6,485 bases of DNA from Methyloprofundus sp. (lineage in GTDB: Bacteria > Pseudomonadota > Gammaproteobacteria > Methylococcales > Methylomonadaceae), in contig DAOVWV010000099.1 of the NCBI GenBank assembly GCA_030636485.1, positions 1-6,485 of the forward strand. The letters are read 5' to 3'. The notes beneath the pieces were generated by a model. The model made no database searches. It was not told the DNA's origin and was given only the letters and a program-made list of their open reading frames with translations. Below are positions 1 to 6,243 of this stretch, piece by piece (within the stretch, counting starts at the first letter, position 1; every line of letters begins with the position of its first letter). The translations under genes were made by a program, and so were the position numbers.

Positions 1-1
1 A

Positions 2-889
2 AAAGGCCTGGCACTATTTGCTGAACTGGCGAAAGAGCGCGATTATTATGGTTTTATAGCCGCTGATTATTTACAGCAGGATTATCGTCTGCAAGATAAA
101 CCGATTATCTTTGACGAAGCAAAAAGAGCGGCTTTATTGAGCAGCAAAAGCTTTAAGGTCATTAATGAATTCCGGCTTTTACAACGCGATAAAGAGGCAC
201 AATTAAACTGGTGGAATGCACTGCGCAATATTAAAGGCAATGATTTGTTGATTGCAGCCAAAATAGCCCAGCAATGGCAATGGCATAAACTGGCAATATT
301 AACGGTTGCCAAGGTCAAAAGCTGGGATGATGTGAGCTTGCGCTTTCCGATTGATTATGCGGATAAAATCCAGCAGAACGCACATATCCAACAGCTAGAT
401 CAAGCCATTATCTATGGCCTGGTGAGACGTGAAAGCATGTTTGATGAAAAAGCGCAATCACCCGTAGGGGCTTTAGGCCTGATGCAGGTTATGCCACGTA
501 CCGGCAAGCAAATTGCCAAAGAAATCAGTTTTTCTTTAAAGTCCAGCTCTGATTTATTAGAAGCATCGACCAATATCAAATTTGGTGCCTATTATTATAA
601 GCAAATGCTGGATCAATTCAGCGGGCATTATGCCTTGGCCGCCGCAGCTTATAATGCGGGGCCTCACAGGGTTATTAGATGGACCAAGCTTGAGCGAGAA
701 TTCCCGGCTGACATCTGGATAGAAACAATACCATTCAAGGAAACAAGAGCTTATGTCGCAGCGGTACTTAGCTATGCCTTAATTTACCAGAAGCGCTTAG
801 GGACAAATACTCTGTTAATGGCTGATTTTATGCGAGGTGTACAGCCTAGAGAGTCAGCTGGCACTCACCTTGTGGCAAAAAAGAAATAA
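2..889 (+). CDS. slt: Soluble lytic murein transglycosylase, C-terminal part (5' truncated by window edge)
   Basis: The frame is open from base 2 to the stop at 887-889, giving 295 visible codons of a protein whose start lies outside the window. A TTG at 137 could be mistaken for a start, but coding continues upstream of it (DYYGFIAADYLQQDY), which fits the superhelical domain of Slt70. The SLT catalytic domain covers roughly the last 160 residues. Its catalytic glutamate is in RRESMFD (codon 431-433), followed by SPVGALGLMQVMPRTG, the substrate-groove motif AAAYNAGPHRVIRW and the C-terminal IPFKETRAYVAAVLSYALIY. Family knowledge: these periplasmic enzymes cleave the MurNAc-GlcNAc bond of peptidoglycan non-hydrolytically, leaving 1,6-anhydroMurNAc, in cell-wall turnover and recycling. 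The signal peptide would be in the missing part. The 3' end looks complete, and all expected SLT motifs are present. No obvious U-tailed terminator follows; a palindromic repeat starts 18 bases downstream. Confidence 0.93.
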   Translation, partial: KGLALFAELAKERDYYGFIAADYLQQDYRLQDKPIIFDEAKRAALLSSKSFKVINEFRLLQRDKEAQLNWWNALRNIKGNDLLIAAKIAQQWQWHKLAILTVAKVKSWDDVSLRFPIDYADKIQQNAHIQQLDQAIIYGLVRRESMFDEKAQSPVGALGLMQVMPRTGKQIAKEISFSLKSSSDLLEASTNIKFGAYYYKQMLDQFSGHYALAAAAYNAGPHRVIRWTKLEREFPADIWIETIPFKETRAYVAAVLSYALIYQKRLGTNTLLMADFMRGVQPRESAGTHLVAKKK

Positions 890-906
890 GCCAGCACCTG
901 AACCGT

Positions 907-1078
907 CACTTCTCATTATCTGAGCTATAGATTTTCAGAAAAACACAACACGGATACCCTCCCTCAAAGGGATGTTATCCGTTACGCAAATGGAATCTAT
1001 GTTCAACGTAGAATTCTGATAACAGGCTTCGAGAATGATGACCTTTTATCTGCCTTTACCCGCGAATAATGAGAAGTG
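907..1078 (+). repeat. MITE-like palindromic element, copy 1
   Basis: A 13-base perfect inverted repeat bounds this stretch: CACTTCTCATTAT at 907-919 and its reverse complement at 1066-1078. Inside are a hairpin (CGGATA 951-956 with TATCCG 976-981, containing TCCCT/AGGGA at 960-964/968-972) and a 21-base block at 992-1012. That block recurs exactly, on the other strand, at 4169-4189 in a second element with similar ends. Sequence after the block (GATAAC..GGCTTCGAGAATGATGAC) also aligns loosely with copy 2. It carries no coding capacity, so it is best read as a small non-autonomous or REP-like mobile element. Its exact outer limits and any target duplication are uncertain. It lies directly after slt and could affect mRNA 3' ends. 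Confidence 0.6.
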
Positions 1079-1300
1079 CCCCTAAATAAAAATAAGCGTT
1101 TGATTATAAATAATATTAATACTTTTTACCCTCATCAGAGTGGTCGTTTTCCTTAAATTTCTGAAGGTATTTCCCCCTCTAAGTTAGTAGGGATTGGCGC
1201 AAGCTTAACGGCCAAAGCCCCACCCACAGGCAGGCAACGCATACATCCCTTAATGCCATCCTCTTAGACAGCCCCCCCCCATAAAACGAGTGATAAAATT
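1079..1300. other. Intergenic stretch with no recognised gene; GC-richer block and C9 tract
   Basis: No convincing gene was found on either strand. The first part (1079-1135) is very AT-rich. The block at about 1190-1280 is clearly richer in G+C than its surroundings and ends in a run of nine C at 1272-1280. On the minus strand it encodes only a 26-codon hydrophobic peptide (start near 1259, MALRDVCVACLW...), which has no properly spaced ribosome binding site and is probably chance. The compositional break suggests an inserted or repeated fragment, but I do not recognise it. Confidence 0.4.
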
Positions 1301-1365
1301 TTCTACCTTCATTCATTACAAGGTATAATGACAACAATTAAAAAAATTATAATAAATAAACAGGA
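1301..1365 (+). promoter_or_regulatory. Probable fabA-fabB promoter and ribosome binding site
   Basis: A perfect -10 hexamer TATAAT lies at 1324-1329, 42 bases before the fabA ATG. The best -35 at normal spacing (TTCTAC, 1301-1306) is poor, so the promoter may depend on an activator. E. coli fabA is activated by FadR, but I could not find a convincing FadR or FabR operator here. The Shine-Dalgarno AGGA at 1362-1365 is spaced 6 bases from ATG 1372, which selects that start over the in-frame TTG at 1366. Confidence 0.55.
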
Positions 1366-1371
1366 TTGGGG

Positions 1372-1887
1372 ATGCAAAAACAGAATAGTTACTCTCGTGA
1401 AGAGTTATTAAAATCTGGACATGATGGTCTATTTGGCCCTGGGAACGCAAAGTTACCACTGCCTAATATGTTAATGATGGATCGAATTACGCATATTTCT
1501 GATGAAGGTGGCGAATTTGATAAGGGTGAAATCATTGCAGAACTGGATATTAACCCAGACTTATGGTTTTTTGATTGCCATTTTCAAGGTGACCCGGTCA
1601 TGCCAGGATGTTTAGGGCTGGATGCAATGTGGCAGCTGGTTGGTTTTTTTCTAGGCTGGAAGGGTGGCCCGGGTAAAGGTAGAGCACTAGGCGTTGGCGA
1701 AGTTAAATTTACCGGCCAGGTTCTCCCCACGGCTAAAAAAGTCATTTATCGCGTACAATTAAAACGCGTTATTATGCGTAGACTAGTGATGGGTATAGCC
1801 AATGCAACAATGGAAGTGGATGGTAAAGTCATATACACCGCTCAGGATTTGCGCGTAGGCTTATTTACAAATACAACAGATTTCTAA
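1372..1887 (+). CDS. fabA: 3-hydroxydecanoyl-ACP dehydratase/isomerase FabA
   Basis: FabA dehydrates 3-hydroxydecanoyl-ACP to trans-2-decenoyl-ACP and isomerises it to cis-3-decenoyl-ACP, the branch point of anaerobic unsaturated fatty acid synthesis in the cytoplasm. The ATG at 1372 gives 171 residues, matching the family's usual length of about 172; the in-frame TTG at 1366 would sit directly on the Shine-Dalgarno. Visible motifs are [24 protein letters not shown] with the catalytic His (residue 70), [20 protein letters not shown] with the catalytic Asp (residue 84), and [20 protein letters not shown]. The run from [11 protein letters not shown] through the dimer interface is close to E. 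coli FabA, and the [13 protein letters not shown] segment is diagnostic for FabA over FabZ. It ends 10 bases before fabB, so the two are co-transcribed. No key residue is missing. Confidence 0.98.
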   Translation: MQKQNSYSREELLKSGHDGLFGPGNAKLPLPNMLMMDRITHISDEGGEFDKGEIIAELDINPDLWFFDCHFQGDPVMPGCLGLDAMWQLVGFFLGWKGGPGKGRALGVGEVKFTGQVLPTAKKVIYRVQLKRVIMRRLVMGIANATMEVDGKVIYTAQDLRVGLFTNTTDF

Positions 1888-1897
1888 GAGGCCAGGT

Positions 1898-3118
1898 ATG
1901 AAAAGAATAGTTATCACAGGGCTAGGGATTGTTTCTAGTATTGGAAATAACAGTGACGAAGTTCTTGCGTCTCTAAAAGAAGGAAAATCAGGCATTAGTT
2001 TTGCCGAAGACTATAAAGAATTAGGCTTTCGTAGTCATGTACGTGGTGCAATTGATATTAATCTGGATGACTTTATCGACCGTAAAGTGAAACGCTTTAT
2101 GGGTGATGGTGCAGCGTTTAATTATATCGCAATGCAACAGGCGATTACTGACGCGGGCCTTGAAGACAATGAAGTCTCCAATGTACGTACCGGCTTGATT
2201 ATGGGTTCAGGCGGGCCTTCTACATCAAACTTAGTGGCGGCAGCCGATATCTTACGCAGCAAAGGCCTTAAACGAGTAGGGCCTTATATGGTGCCGCGTT
2301 CTATGTCGAGTACCAATACAGCGTGCCTGGCAACACCGTTTAAGATAAAAGGGATTAACTATAGCATTACCTCGGCTTGCGCAACCAGTGCGCATTGTAT
2401 TGGTAATGCAATGGAGCAGATTCAGCTGGGTAAGCAGGATATCGTGTTTGCCGGTGGTGGTGAAGAAGTGCACTGGACCATGTCTGTCCTGTTTGATGCG
2501 ATGGGGGCGATGTCATCAAAGTATAATGATACGCCAACCACGGCATCACGCGCTTATGATTTAACCCGTGATGGTTTTGTCATTTCAGGCGGAGGCGGTG
2601 TACTTGTTCTTGAAGAACTGGAACATGCCAAAGCCCGTGGTGCGAAAATTTATGCCGAACTCACTGGCTATGGTGCGACATCTGATGGCTATGATATGGT
2701 ACAGCCCTCAGGTGAAGGCGCTATTCGTTGCATGCAACAGGCAATGGCAACGACCAACGGAAAAGTTGACTATGTCAATGCACACGGAACAAGCACACCC
2801 GTCGGTGACGAGCGTGAAATAGGTGCCTTGCGTGAAGTCTTTGCAGCGGAGGCTTTGCCTTATGTTACATCAACAAAATCCCTAACAGGCCATGCCTTAG
2901 GAGCTGCGGGGGTTAATGAAGCCATTTATTCCATATTGATGATGCAGAATAACTTTATCAGTGCCTCTGCTAACATTACCCAGCTTGACCCTATGGCCGA
3001 AGGCGTACCGGTTGTTGTAGAACGTAAAGATAATATAACCTTAGATACCGTGATGTCGAATAGTTTTGGCTTTGGTGGTACCAATGCCTCTTTGATTTTT
3101 CAACGCTATAACGGTTAA
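1898..3118 (+). CDS. fabB: 3-oxoacyl-ACP synthase I FabB
   Basis: A 406-residue beta-ketoacyl-ACP synthase I, equal in length to E. coli FabB. It elongates the cis-3-decenoyl-ACP made by FabA, committing carbon to unsaturated fatty acids. The thiolase-fold active site is complete: nucleophile Cys161 in [12 protein letters not shown], His296 in [12 protein letters not shown], Lys327 in TSTKSLTGH and His332 in TGHALGAAG, plus the C-terminal [10 protein letters not shown] loop. The motif [22 protein letters not shown] is typical of FabB rather than FabF, as is pairing with fabA. The Shine-Dalgarno AAGAGG (1886-1891) overlaps the fabA stop codon and is 6 bases from the ATG, so translation is probably coupled. 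A strong terminator follows at 3156-3206. Confidence 0.98.
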   Translation: MKRIVITGLGIVSSIGNNSDEVLASLKEGKSGISFAEDYKELGFRSHVRGAIDINLDDFIDRKVKRFMGDGAAFNYIAMQQAITDAGLEDNEVSNVRTGLIMGSGGPSTSNLVAAADILRSKGLKRVGPYMVPRSMSSTNTACLATPFKIKGINYSITSACATSAHCIGNAMEQIQLGKQDIVFAGGGEEVHWTMSVLFDAMGAMSSKYNDTPTTASRAYDLTRDGFVISGGGGVLVLEELEHAKARGAKIYAELTGYGATSDGYDMVQPSGEGAIRCMQQAMATTNGKVDYVNAHGTSTPVGDEREIGALREVFAAEALPYVTSTKSLTGHALGAAGVNEAIYSILMMQNNFISASANITQLDPMAEGVPVVVERKDNITLDTVMSNSFGFGGTNASLIFQRYNG

Positions 3119-3155
3119 TTTTAGCTGCGGATCAAAGTCCGCTGTACATCCCTAT

Positions 3156-3206
3156 AAAGGCGAGACAGTGTTTTATTAACAAAGCACTCTCGCCTTTTGT
3201 CGTTTT
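3156..3206 (+). terminator. Intrinsic terminator of the fabA-fabB operon
   Basis: AAAGGCGAGA at 3156-3165 pairs perfectly with TCTCGCCTTT at 3188-3197. The stem can extend inward through GTGTTT/AAAGCAC with small bulges, and T-rich sequence (TTTTGTCGTTTT, 3195-3206) follows. It begins 38 bases after the fabB stop. The T tail ends only 14 bases before the ttcA start codon, so ttcA needs read-through or a promoter inside this hairpin region. Confidence 0.85.
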
Positions 3207-3220
3207 AATAAAAATCTTAC

Positions 3221-4078
3221 ATGTCCCATCCTAAAAAAGATCGCACCGAATTCAATAAATTACATAAACGTTTACGCAGAAATGTAGGCAGTGCGATTGC
3301 TGACTTTAATATGATAGAAGCGGGCGATAAAGTCATGGTGTGCTTATCGGGCGGCAAAGACTCTTATACCTTGCTGGATATTCTGCTACATTTGCAGAAA
3401 ACGGCTCCCATCCAGTTTGATATTTTAGCGGTCAATTTAGATCAAAAACAACCCGGCTTTCCTGAGCATGTACTCCCTGAGTATCTGGACAAGCTAGGGG
3501 TTGCCTATCATATTATTGAGAATGACACTTACAGCATTGTAAAGCGGGTCATCCCTGAGGGACAAACAACCTGTAGCCTATGCTCACGTTTACGTCGCGG
3601 CTCTTTATATGGCTATGCGCGCAAACAAGGAATAACAAAAATCGCTTTAGGACATCACAGAGATGATATTCTAGAAACTTTTTTCCTTAACCTGTTTTAT
3701 GCGGGCAAATTAAAAGCAATGCCGCCTAAATTACGCAGTGATGATGGTCAGAACATGGTGATCAGGCCACTTGCCTATTGCAAAGAGAAAGACATAGAAA
3801 AATACGCAGAGCTTATGCAGCTTCCGATTATTCCTTGTAATTTATGTGGTTCGCAAGAGAACTTGCAGCGTCAGGCCATGAAGAAAATGCTGGAAAACTG
3901 GGACAAAAACACACCGGGACGCGTAGAAAGCATTTTTGCCAGCATACAAAATATCGCCCCTTCACAGCTAGCGGACAGCCAGCTATTTGATTTTGCAGGC
4001 TTACAGTTAGCGCCACAAGCAGATGATCAATCAGCAGAATTTGAGAGTGATTCAGCCGGTCTGGATATTTTGCAGTAG
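3221..4078 (+). CDS. ttcA: tRNA 2-thiocytidine(32) synthetase TtcA
   Basis: TtcA installs 2-thiocytidine at position 32 of certain tRNAs, activating the base with ATP and using a [4Fe-4S] cluster. The 285-residue protein has the PP-loop SGGKDS at residues 43-48, the CxxC pair Cys118/Cys121 ([15 protein letters not shown]), the [14 protein letters not shown] segment at about 144-157 and the second CxxC Cys206/Cys209 ([13 protein letters not shown]). Cys118, Cys121 and Cys206 correspond to the cluster-binding cysteines of the family. The last ~35 residues are acidic and poorly conserved, as is usual. ATG 3221 is the only sensible start, since the next Met is residue 31. No Shine-Dalgarno is visible before it (AAAAATCTTAC), and the fabB terminator ends just upstream, which is odd for an otherwise ordinary gene. 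Confidence 0.96.
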   Translation: MSHPKKDRTEFNKLHKRLRRNVGSAIADFNMIEAGDKVMVCLSGGKDSYTLLDILLHLQKTAPIQFDILAVNLDQKQPGFPEHVLPEYLDKLGVAYHIIENDTYSIVKRVIPEGQTTCSLCSRLRRGSLYGYARKQGITKIALGHHRDDILETFFLNLFYAGKLKAMPPKLRSDDGQNMVIRPLAYCKEKDIEKYAELMQLPIIPCNLCGSQENLQRQAMKKMLENWDKNTPGRVESIFASIQNIAPSQLADSQLFDFAGLQLAPQADDQSAEFESDSAGLDILQ

Positions 4079-4107
4079 CCTAGTATTCAGTCAATGAAGG
4101 GGTTAGT

Positions 4108-4260
4108 CTTTTGTAACGTCTTATTATTGTAGGAAAAACCCGTCATCCCCGAAGTCTTTTATCGGGGATCTACGTTGAACATAGATTCCTGCTAACCGCA
4201 TGCAGGAATGACGGGATTTTGTATTGTTCTGTGCCAGTGGATAATGAGAAGTTACGTAAG
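4108..4260 (-). repeat. MITE-like palindromic element, copy 2 (inverted relative to copy 1)
   Basis: The ends at 4108-4127 and 4241-4260 are inverted repeats matching at 16 of 20 positions, and the inner end sequence ATAATGAGAAGT is the same as in copy 1. Its 4169-4189 segment is the exact reverse complement of 992-1012 in copy 1. The core 4139-4215 is highly foldable: an outer stem CCCGTCAT (4139-4146) with ATGACGGG (4208-4215) encloses CCCCGA/TCGGGG (4147-4152/4162-4167), ATCTA/TAGAT (4168-4172/4182-4186) and ATTCCTGC/GCAGGAAT (4185-4192/4202-4209). The third hairpin shares a couple of bases with its neighbours, so not all stems can form at once. No coding capacity. It lies 29 bases after ttcA, where no other terminator is seen, so its hairpins may end ttcA transcripts. 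Confidence 0.65.
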
Positions 4261-4303
4261 TTAAGCGCAATAGATTGATTTATAATTATTTTTTTAACCA
4301 TGA

Positions 4304-4444
4304 GATTCTGGCGGCGAGCTTACCTCAAATAGGAATGCAATAGCTCCAGAAATACTGCCTTATGAAATTGGTAATGCACTTTCTGCAATGGTTAAACGAA
4401 TGAAACAAGTTGCCATTGATCTTAACATTGAAGTTTTGGAGTAA
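4304..4444 (+). pseudogene. Remnant of a PIN-domain (VapC-type) toxin
   Basis: A 46-codon open stretch ending in TAA at 4442-4444 reads AIAPEILPYEIGNALSAMVKR followed directly by MKQVAIDLNIEVLE. The first part resembles the mid-N-terminal helix of PIN-domain ribonucleases, with the acidic residue in PYEIGNAL. The second resembles the extreme C terminus of the same family, which usually follows a strand such as LLTLDKRM. The region between them, which would carry the other catalytic acidic residues, is absent, as is the N terminus with the first Asp. Stops close the frame upstream (TGA at 4301), and no ATG precedes the conserved part. I infer a toxin gene cut down by an internal deletion and a 5' loss, and hence inactive. 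The fragment ends 3 bases before the antitoxin gene. Family assignment is by motif memory. Confidence 0.6.
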
Positions 4445-4447
4445 AAA

Positions 4448-4666
4448 ATGCAAGTATTTACCTATTCTGAGGCACGTCAAAACCTGTCTAAATTATTAGT
4501 TCTTGCTCAAACTGAAGAGGTTGAAATTCGCAGGAAAGATGGCTCTATATTTTCACTTGTATCAAAGAAAAAACCATTAAAGTCACCTTTTGATGTATCA
4601 GGAATAAACACAAAAGCAACTACGCAAAATATTTTAAATGCTATTGAAGAATCAAGAAAAAGCTAA
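4448..4666 (+). CDS. Phd/YefM-family antitoxin, apparently solitary
   Basis: A 72-residue protein with the typical N-terminal Phd/YefM fold: MQVFTYSEARQNLSKLLVLAQ (strand-helix) and EVEIRRKDGSIFSLV (strands). The C-terminal tail SPFDVSGINTKATTQNILNAIEESR would be the flexible, toxin-binding part. Family knowledge: such proteins bind operator DNA as dimers through the N terminus and neutralise a partner toxin through the C terminus. The Shine-Dalgarno GGAG (4438-4441) overlaps the end of the toxin remnant and is 6 bases from ATG 4448, so the pair was probably translationally coupled. The partner is the broken PIN gene upstream. No toxin gene follows, and the next ORF is unrelated. The antitoxin itself shows no damage. 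Confidence 0.82.
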   Translation: MQVFTYSEARQNLSKLLVLAQTEEVEIRRKDGSIFSLVSKKKPLKSPFDVSGINTKATTQNILNAIEESRKS

Positions 4667-4673
4667 CCGGGAT

Positions 4674-4696
4674 AGGGGGCTACTTAAATACCCCCT
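4674..4696 (+). terminator. G/C hairpin after the antitoxin gene, possible weak terminator
   Basis: AGGGGG at 4674-4679 pairs with CCCCCT at 4691-4696 around an 11-base loop, starting 8 bases after the antitoxin stop. There is no T run after it, so it could be a weak or factor-assisted terminator, or only an mRNA-stabilising stem. Confidence 0.35.
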
Positions 4697-4767
4697 CCCC
4701 AATATCACGAGGAGCGTCAAAGCTGCATGCGTAAGGCGTTAGGAAGATAAACTCTGGGAGAATTACA

Positions 4768-5007
4768 ATGAAACTTATTTCACTATTAATCGCGCTATTG
4801 TTGACTGGTTTGCTGGTTAAACAGCAACTAGATTCAAGTTCATCAAACACTGAGGTTGAGGAAGTTGTGAACAGCGAAGGCATCACTACTCCAAAGATCC
4901 CTACATCATCGAAAGATATACGGAAATTCGAAGACGATATGAATAATTTTATGCAAGATACTGCTGATAAAAGAGCAGAAAAACTTGAAGAGTCGTTGGG
5001 TAAGTAG
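4768..5007 (+). CDS. Small membrane-anchored protein of unknown function
   Basis: A 79-residue protein. Residues about 3-16 (LISLLIALLLTGLL) form a hydrophobic segment followed by KQQ, reading as an uncleaved N-terminal anchor: there is no lipobox cysteine and no clear signal peptidase site. The rest is polar, with a Ser-rich stretch (SSSSN), an acidic region and a charged C-terminal helix (about 48-78, DIRKFEDDMNNFMQDTADKRAEKLEESLG) that could be a short amphipathic or coiled-coil helix on the periplasmic side. The start is supported by GGGAG at 4756-4760, 7 bases before the ATG. It has its own 101-base leader after the antitoxin gene, and the IS begins 15 bases after its stop. I do not recognise a named family. 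Confidence 0.72.
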   Translation: MKLISLLIALLLTGLLVKQQLDSSSSNTEVEEVVNSEGITTPKIPTSSKDIRKFEDDMNNFMQDTADKRAEKLEESLGK

Positions 5008-5022
5008 TTTTAAACTTGATGT

Positions 5023-5054
5023 TGTAGTGGTCTAATAATCCTGTACAAAACGAT
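5023..5054 (+). repeat. IS left terminal inverted repeat (IRL)
   Basis: Matches the reverse complement of 6244-6275 at 25 of 32 positions: the outer 10 bases are identical, as are GTACA and AACGAT near the inner end. The less conserved middle includes TCTAAT (5031-5036), a good -10 candidate when the ends are joined. Confidence 0.92.
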
Positions 5055-5061
5055 AGGAGTT

Positions 5062-5067
5062 TATAAT
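5062..5067 (+). promoter_or_regulatory. Resident -10 hexamer of the IS transposase promoter
   Basis: A perfect TATAAT 27 bases before the orfA start. No good -35 lies at 16-18 base spacing; TGTACA at 5042-5047 is only 14 bases away. The native promoter is therefore probably weak, as expected for IS3 elements, which express transposase mainly from the circle junction. Confidence 0.4.
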
Positions 5068-5093
5068 AACCCCTTAATCAAAGATGCAGACCA

Positions 5094-5396
5094 ATGAGTA
5101 AACGAAAAAGTTATACAACAGAATTTAAACATGAAGCCGCCAGTTTGGTATTAGATCAAGCATACTCCATAAATGATGCTTGCGAAGCTATGGGGGTTGG
5201 TGTTACAGCGATGCGCCGTTGGGTCACTCAACTAAAAGAAGAGCGTCATGGTGTTACACCAAAAGGAAGCCGAGCTATCACCTCTGATCAACAAAAGATT
5301 CAAGATTTGGAAAACCAGATAAAGAAACTGAAAAGGGAGAAAGAGATTTTAAAAAAGGCTTCAGCTCTCTTAATGTCGGACGCGTATCAATTCTAA
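5094..5396 (+). CDS. IS3-family transposase OrfA
   Basis: A 100-residue protein. Residues about 8-50 form the helix-turn-helix that binds the IS ends (YTTEFKHEAASLVL, SINDACEAMGVGVTAMRRWV). Residues about 64-92 form a leucine-zipper-like coiled coil (QKIQDLENQIKKLKREKEILKKA) used for multimerisation. The slippery heptamer AAAAAAG at 5351-5357 lies within its last codons, so a fraction of ribosomes shift into orfB. OrfA alone is the regulatory partner of OrfAB in this family. ATG 5094 has no good Shine-Dalgarno close by, and AGGAG at 5055-5059 is too far away. An in-frame stop upstream (TAA, 5076-5078) rules out a longer form. Confidence 0.94.
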   Translation: MSKRKSYTTEFKHEAASLVLDQAYSINDACEAMGVGVTAMRRWVTQLKEERHGVTPKGSRAITSDQQKIQDLENQIKKLKREKEILKKASALLMSDAYQF

Positions 5397-5420
5397 TGCT
5401 GGTTGATGAGTTAAGAGAGC
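5334..5420 (+). other. Programmed -1 frameshift signal joining orfA and orfB
   Basis: Three elements lie in the expected order. A Shine-Dalgarno-like AGGGAG (5334-5339) is 11 bases upstream. The slippery heptamer A AAA AAG (5351-5357) is in register with the orfA frame. After a 6-base spacer comes a perfect 10-base-pair stem, GCTCTCTTAA (5364-5373) with TTAAGAGAGC (5411-5420). The 37-base loop contains the orfA stop and the orfB ATG and can form an inner ATCAA/TTGAT pairing (5386-5390/5403-5407). The -1 frame is open from 5357 to the orfB stop, giving a predicted 380-residue OrfAB. Confidence 0.9.
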
Positions 5421-6235
5421 AATACAAGCAATGCGAATTATTGCAAACATTTGAAATGAGTCGTAGTAGTTACAACTATCACCGCAAGCATGCAAACCGG
5501 GCTGATCCTGAGCGAGATAGGTTAAAAGCCAAGGTTATTGCACTACATGAAGCCAGTCGTCGTTCAGCGGGGAGTCGTACCCTATCTGCTCAATTAAAAC
5601 AGCAAGGAGAATCTGTCGGACGCTTCAAAACACGGAGTTTAATGCAAGAGGCGGAATTGACAAGTAAACAGCCAGGCGCACATCGCTATAAGGTGGCTGA
5701 AAAGTCATCAAACATAGCGGATAACCACTTGAATCGTGAATTTACTACTGAACTGGCTAATCAAGTCTGGTGTGGTGATGTCACTTATATTTGGGCGGGT
5801 ACAAGCTGGGTATATTTAGCATTAGTTGTTGATTTATATGCACGCCGTATCGTCGGATGGGCGTGCTCTACTAGCCCTGACTCAGTATTAACCACACAAG
5901 CGTTAAAATTAGCTTATGTAGCTAGAGGAGAACCAAAGAACCTGATGTTTCATTCTGATCAGGGGTGTCATTACACCAGCAAGGTATTCCAGCAGCAATT
6001 GTCGGAATATGAGATAAAGCAAAGCATGAGTCGGCGTGGTAACTGTTGGGATAATGCACCTATGGAACGCTGTTTTAGAAGCTTTAAATCTGAATGGATG
6101 CCCAAGACTTTTTATTCATCTTATGAGCAAGCAGAGAAAGATATTATGCAATACATTAAGTATTACAATAGTTTCCGTGTACATAGTTATAACGACTATT
6201 TAACACCAATCCAAGCGGAGAAAAAAGCCGCTTAA
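5396..6235 (+). CDS. IS3-family transposase OrfB (DDE integrase core)
   Basis: A 279-residue frame whose ATG overlaps the orfA stop (TAATG at 5394-5398), in the -1 frame relative to orfA. It contains an HTH_21-like N-terminal region (about 40-105) and the rve integrase core with catalytic Asp128 (QVWCGDVTY), Asp188 (FHSDQGCHY) and Glu224 (NAPMERCFRSFKSEW). The last two are separated by 35 residues, and Lys231 is seven after the Glu, the standard DD(35)E signature. SRRGNCWDNAPMER is the hallmark of the IS3 group. The active transposase is expected to be the OrfAB fusion made by frameshifting; the separate ATG may allow some OrfB alone. No internal stop or missing catalytic residue is seen. Confidence 0.95.
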   Translation: MLVDELREQYKQCELLQTFEMSRSSYNYHRKHANRADPERDRLKAKVIALHEASRRSAGSRTLSAQLKQQGESVGRFKTRSLMQEAELTSKQPGAHRYKVAEKSSNIADNHLNREFTTELANQVWCGDVTYIWAGTSWVYLALVVDLYARRIVGWACSTSPDSVLTTQALKLAYVARGEPKNLMFHSDQGCHYTSKVFQQQLSEYEIKQSMSRRGNCWDNAPMERCFRSFKSEWMPKTFYSSYEQAEKDIMQYIKYYNSFRVHSYNDYLTPIQAEKKAA

Positions 6236-6243
6236 AAAAACCG

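Noticed and set aside
137..139. TTG as the start of slt
   Set aside because: The frame is open and protein-like to the window edge, so this is an internal codon.
1180..1259. Minus-strand 26-codon hydrophobic ORF (MALRDVCVACLW...)
   Set aside because: No spaced ribosome binding site and no recognisable toxin-peptide context; probably chance.
890..1365. FadR or FabR operator upstream of fabA
   Set aside because: No sequence close enough to the known palindromes was found by eye.
1366..1368. TTG as the start of fabA
   Set aside because: It abuts the AGGA Shine-Dalgarno with no spacing; ATG 1372 has a 6-base spacing and gives the normal FabA length.
2568..2822. 84-codon plus-strand ORF inside fabB
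   Set aside because: It is an out-of-frame shadow of a fully conserved fabB and has no family resemblance.
4300..4332. ATG-initiated short ORF (MRFWRRAYLK) before the PIN remnant
   Set aside because: It is only 10 codons, in a different frame from the PIN fragment, with no ribosome binding site.
4661..4744. Possible integron attC site: AGCTAAC after the antitoxin and GTTAGGA before the small ORF, about 84 bases apart
   Set aside because: Both ends deviate from the RYYYAAC/GTTRRRY consensus, and the inner sequences are not complementary as attC arms must be; the only stem is the local GGGGG/CCCCC hairpin.
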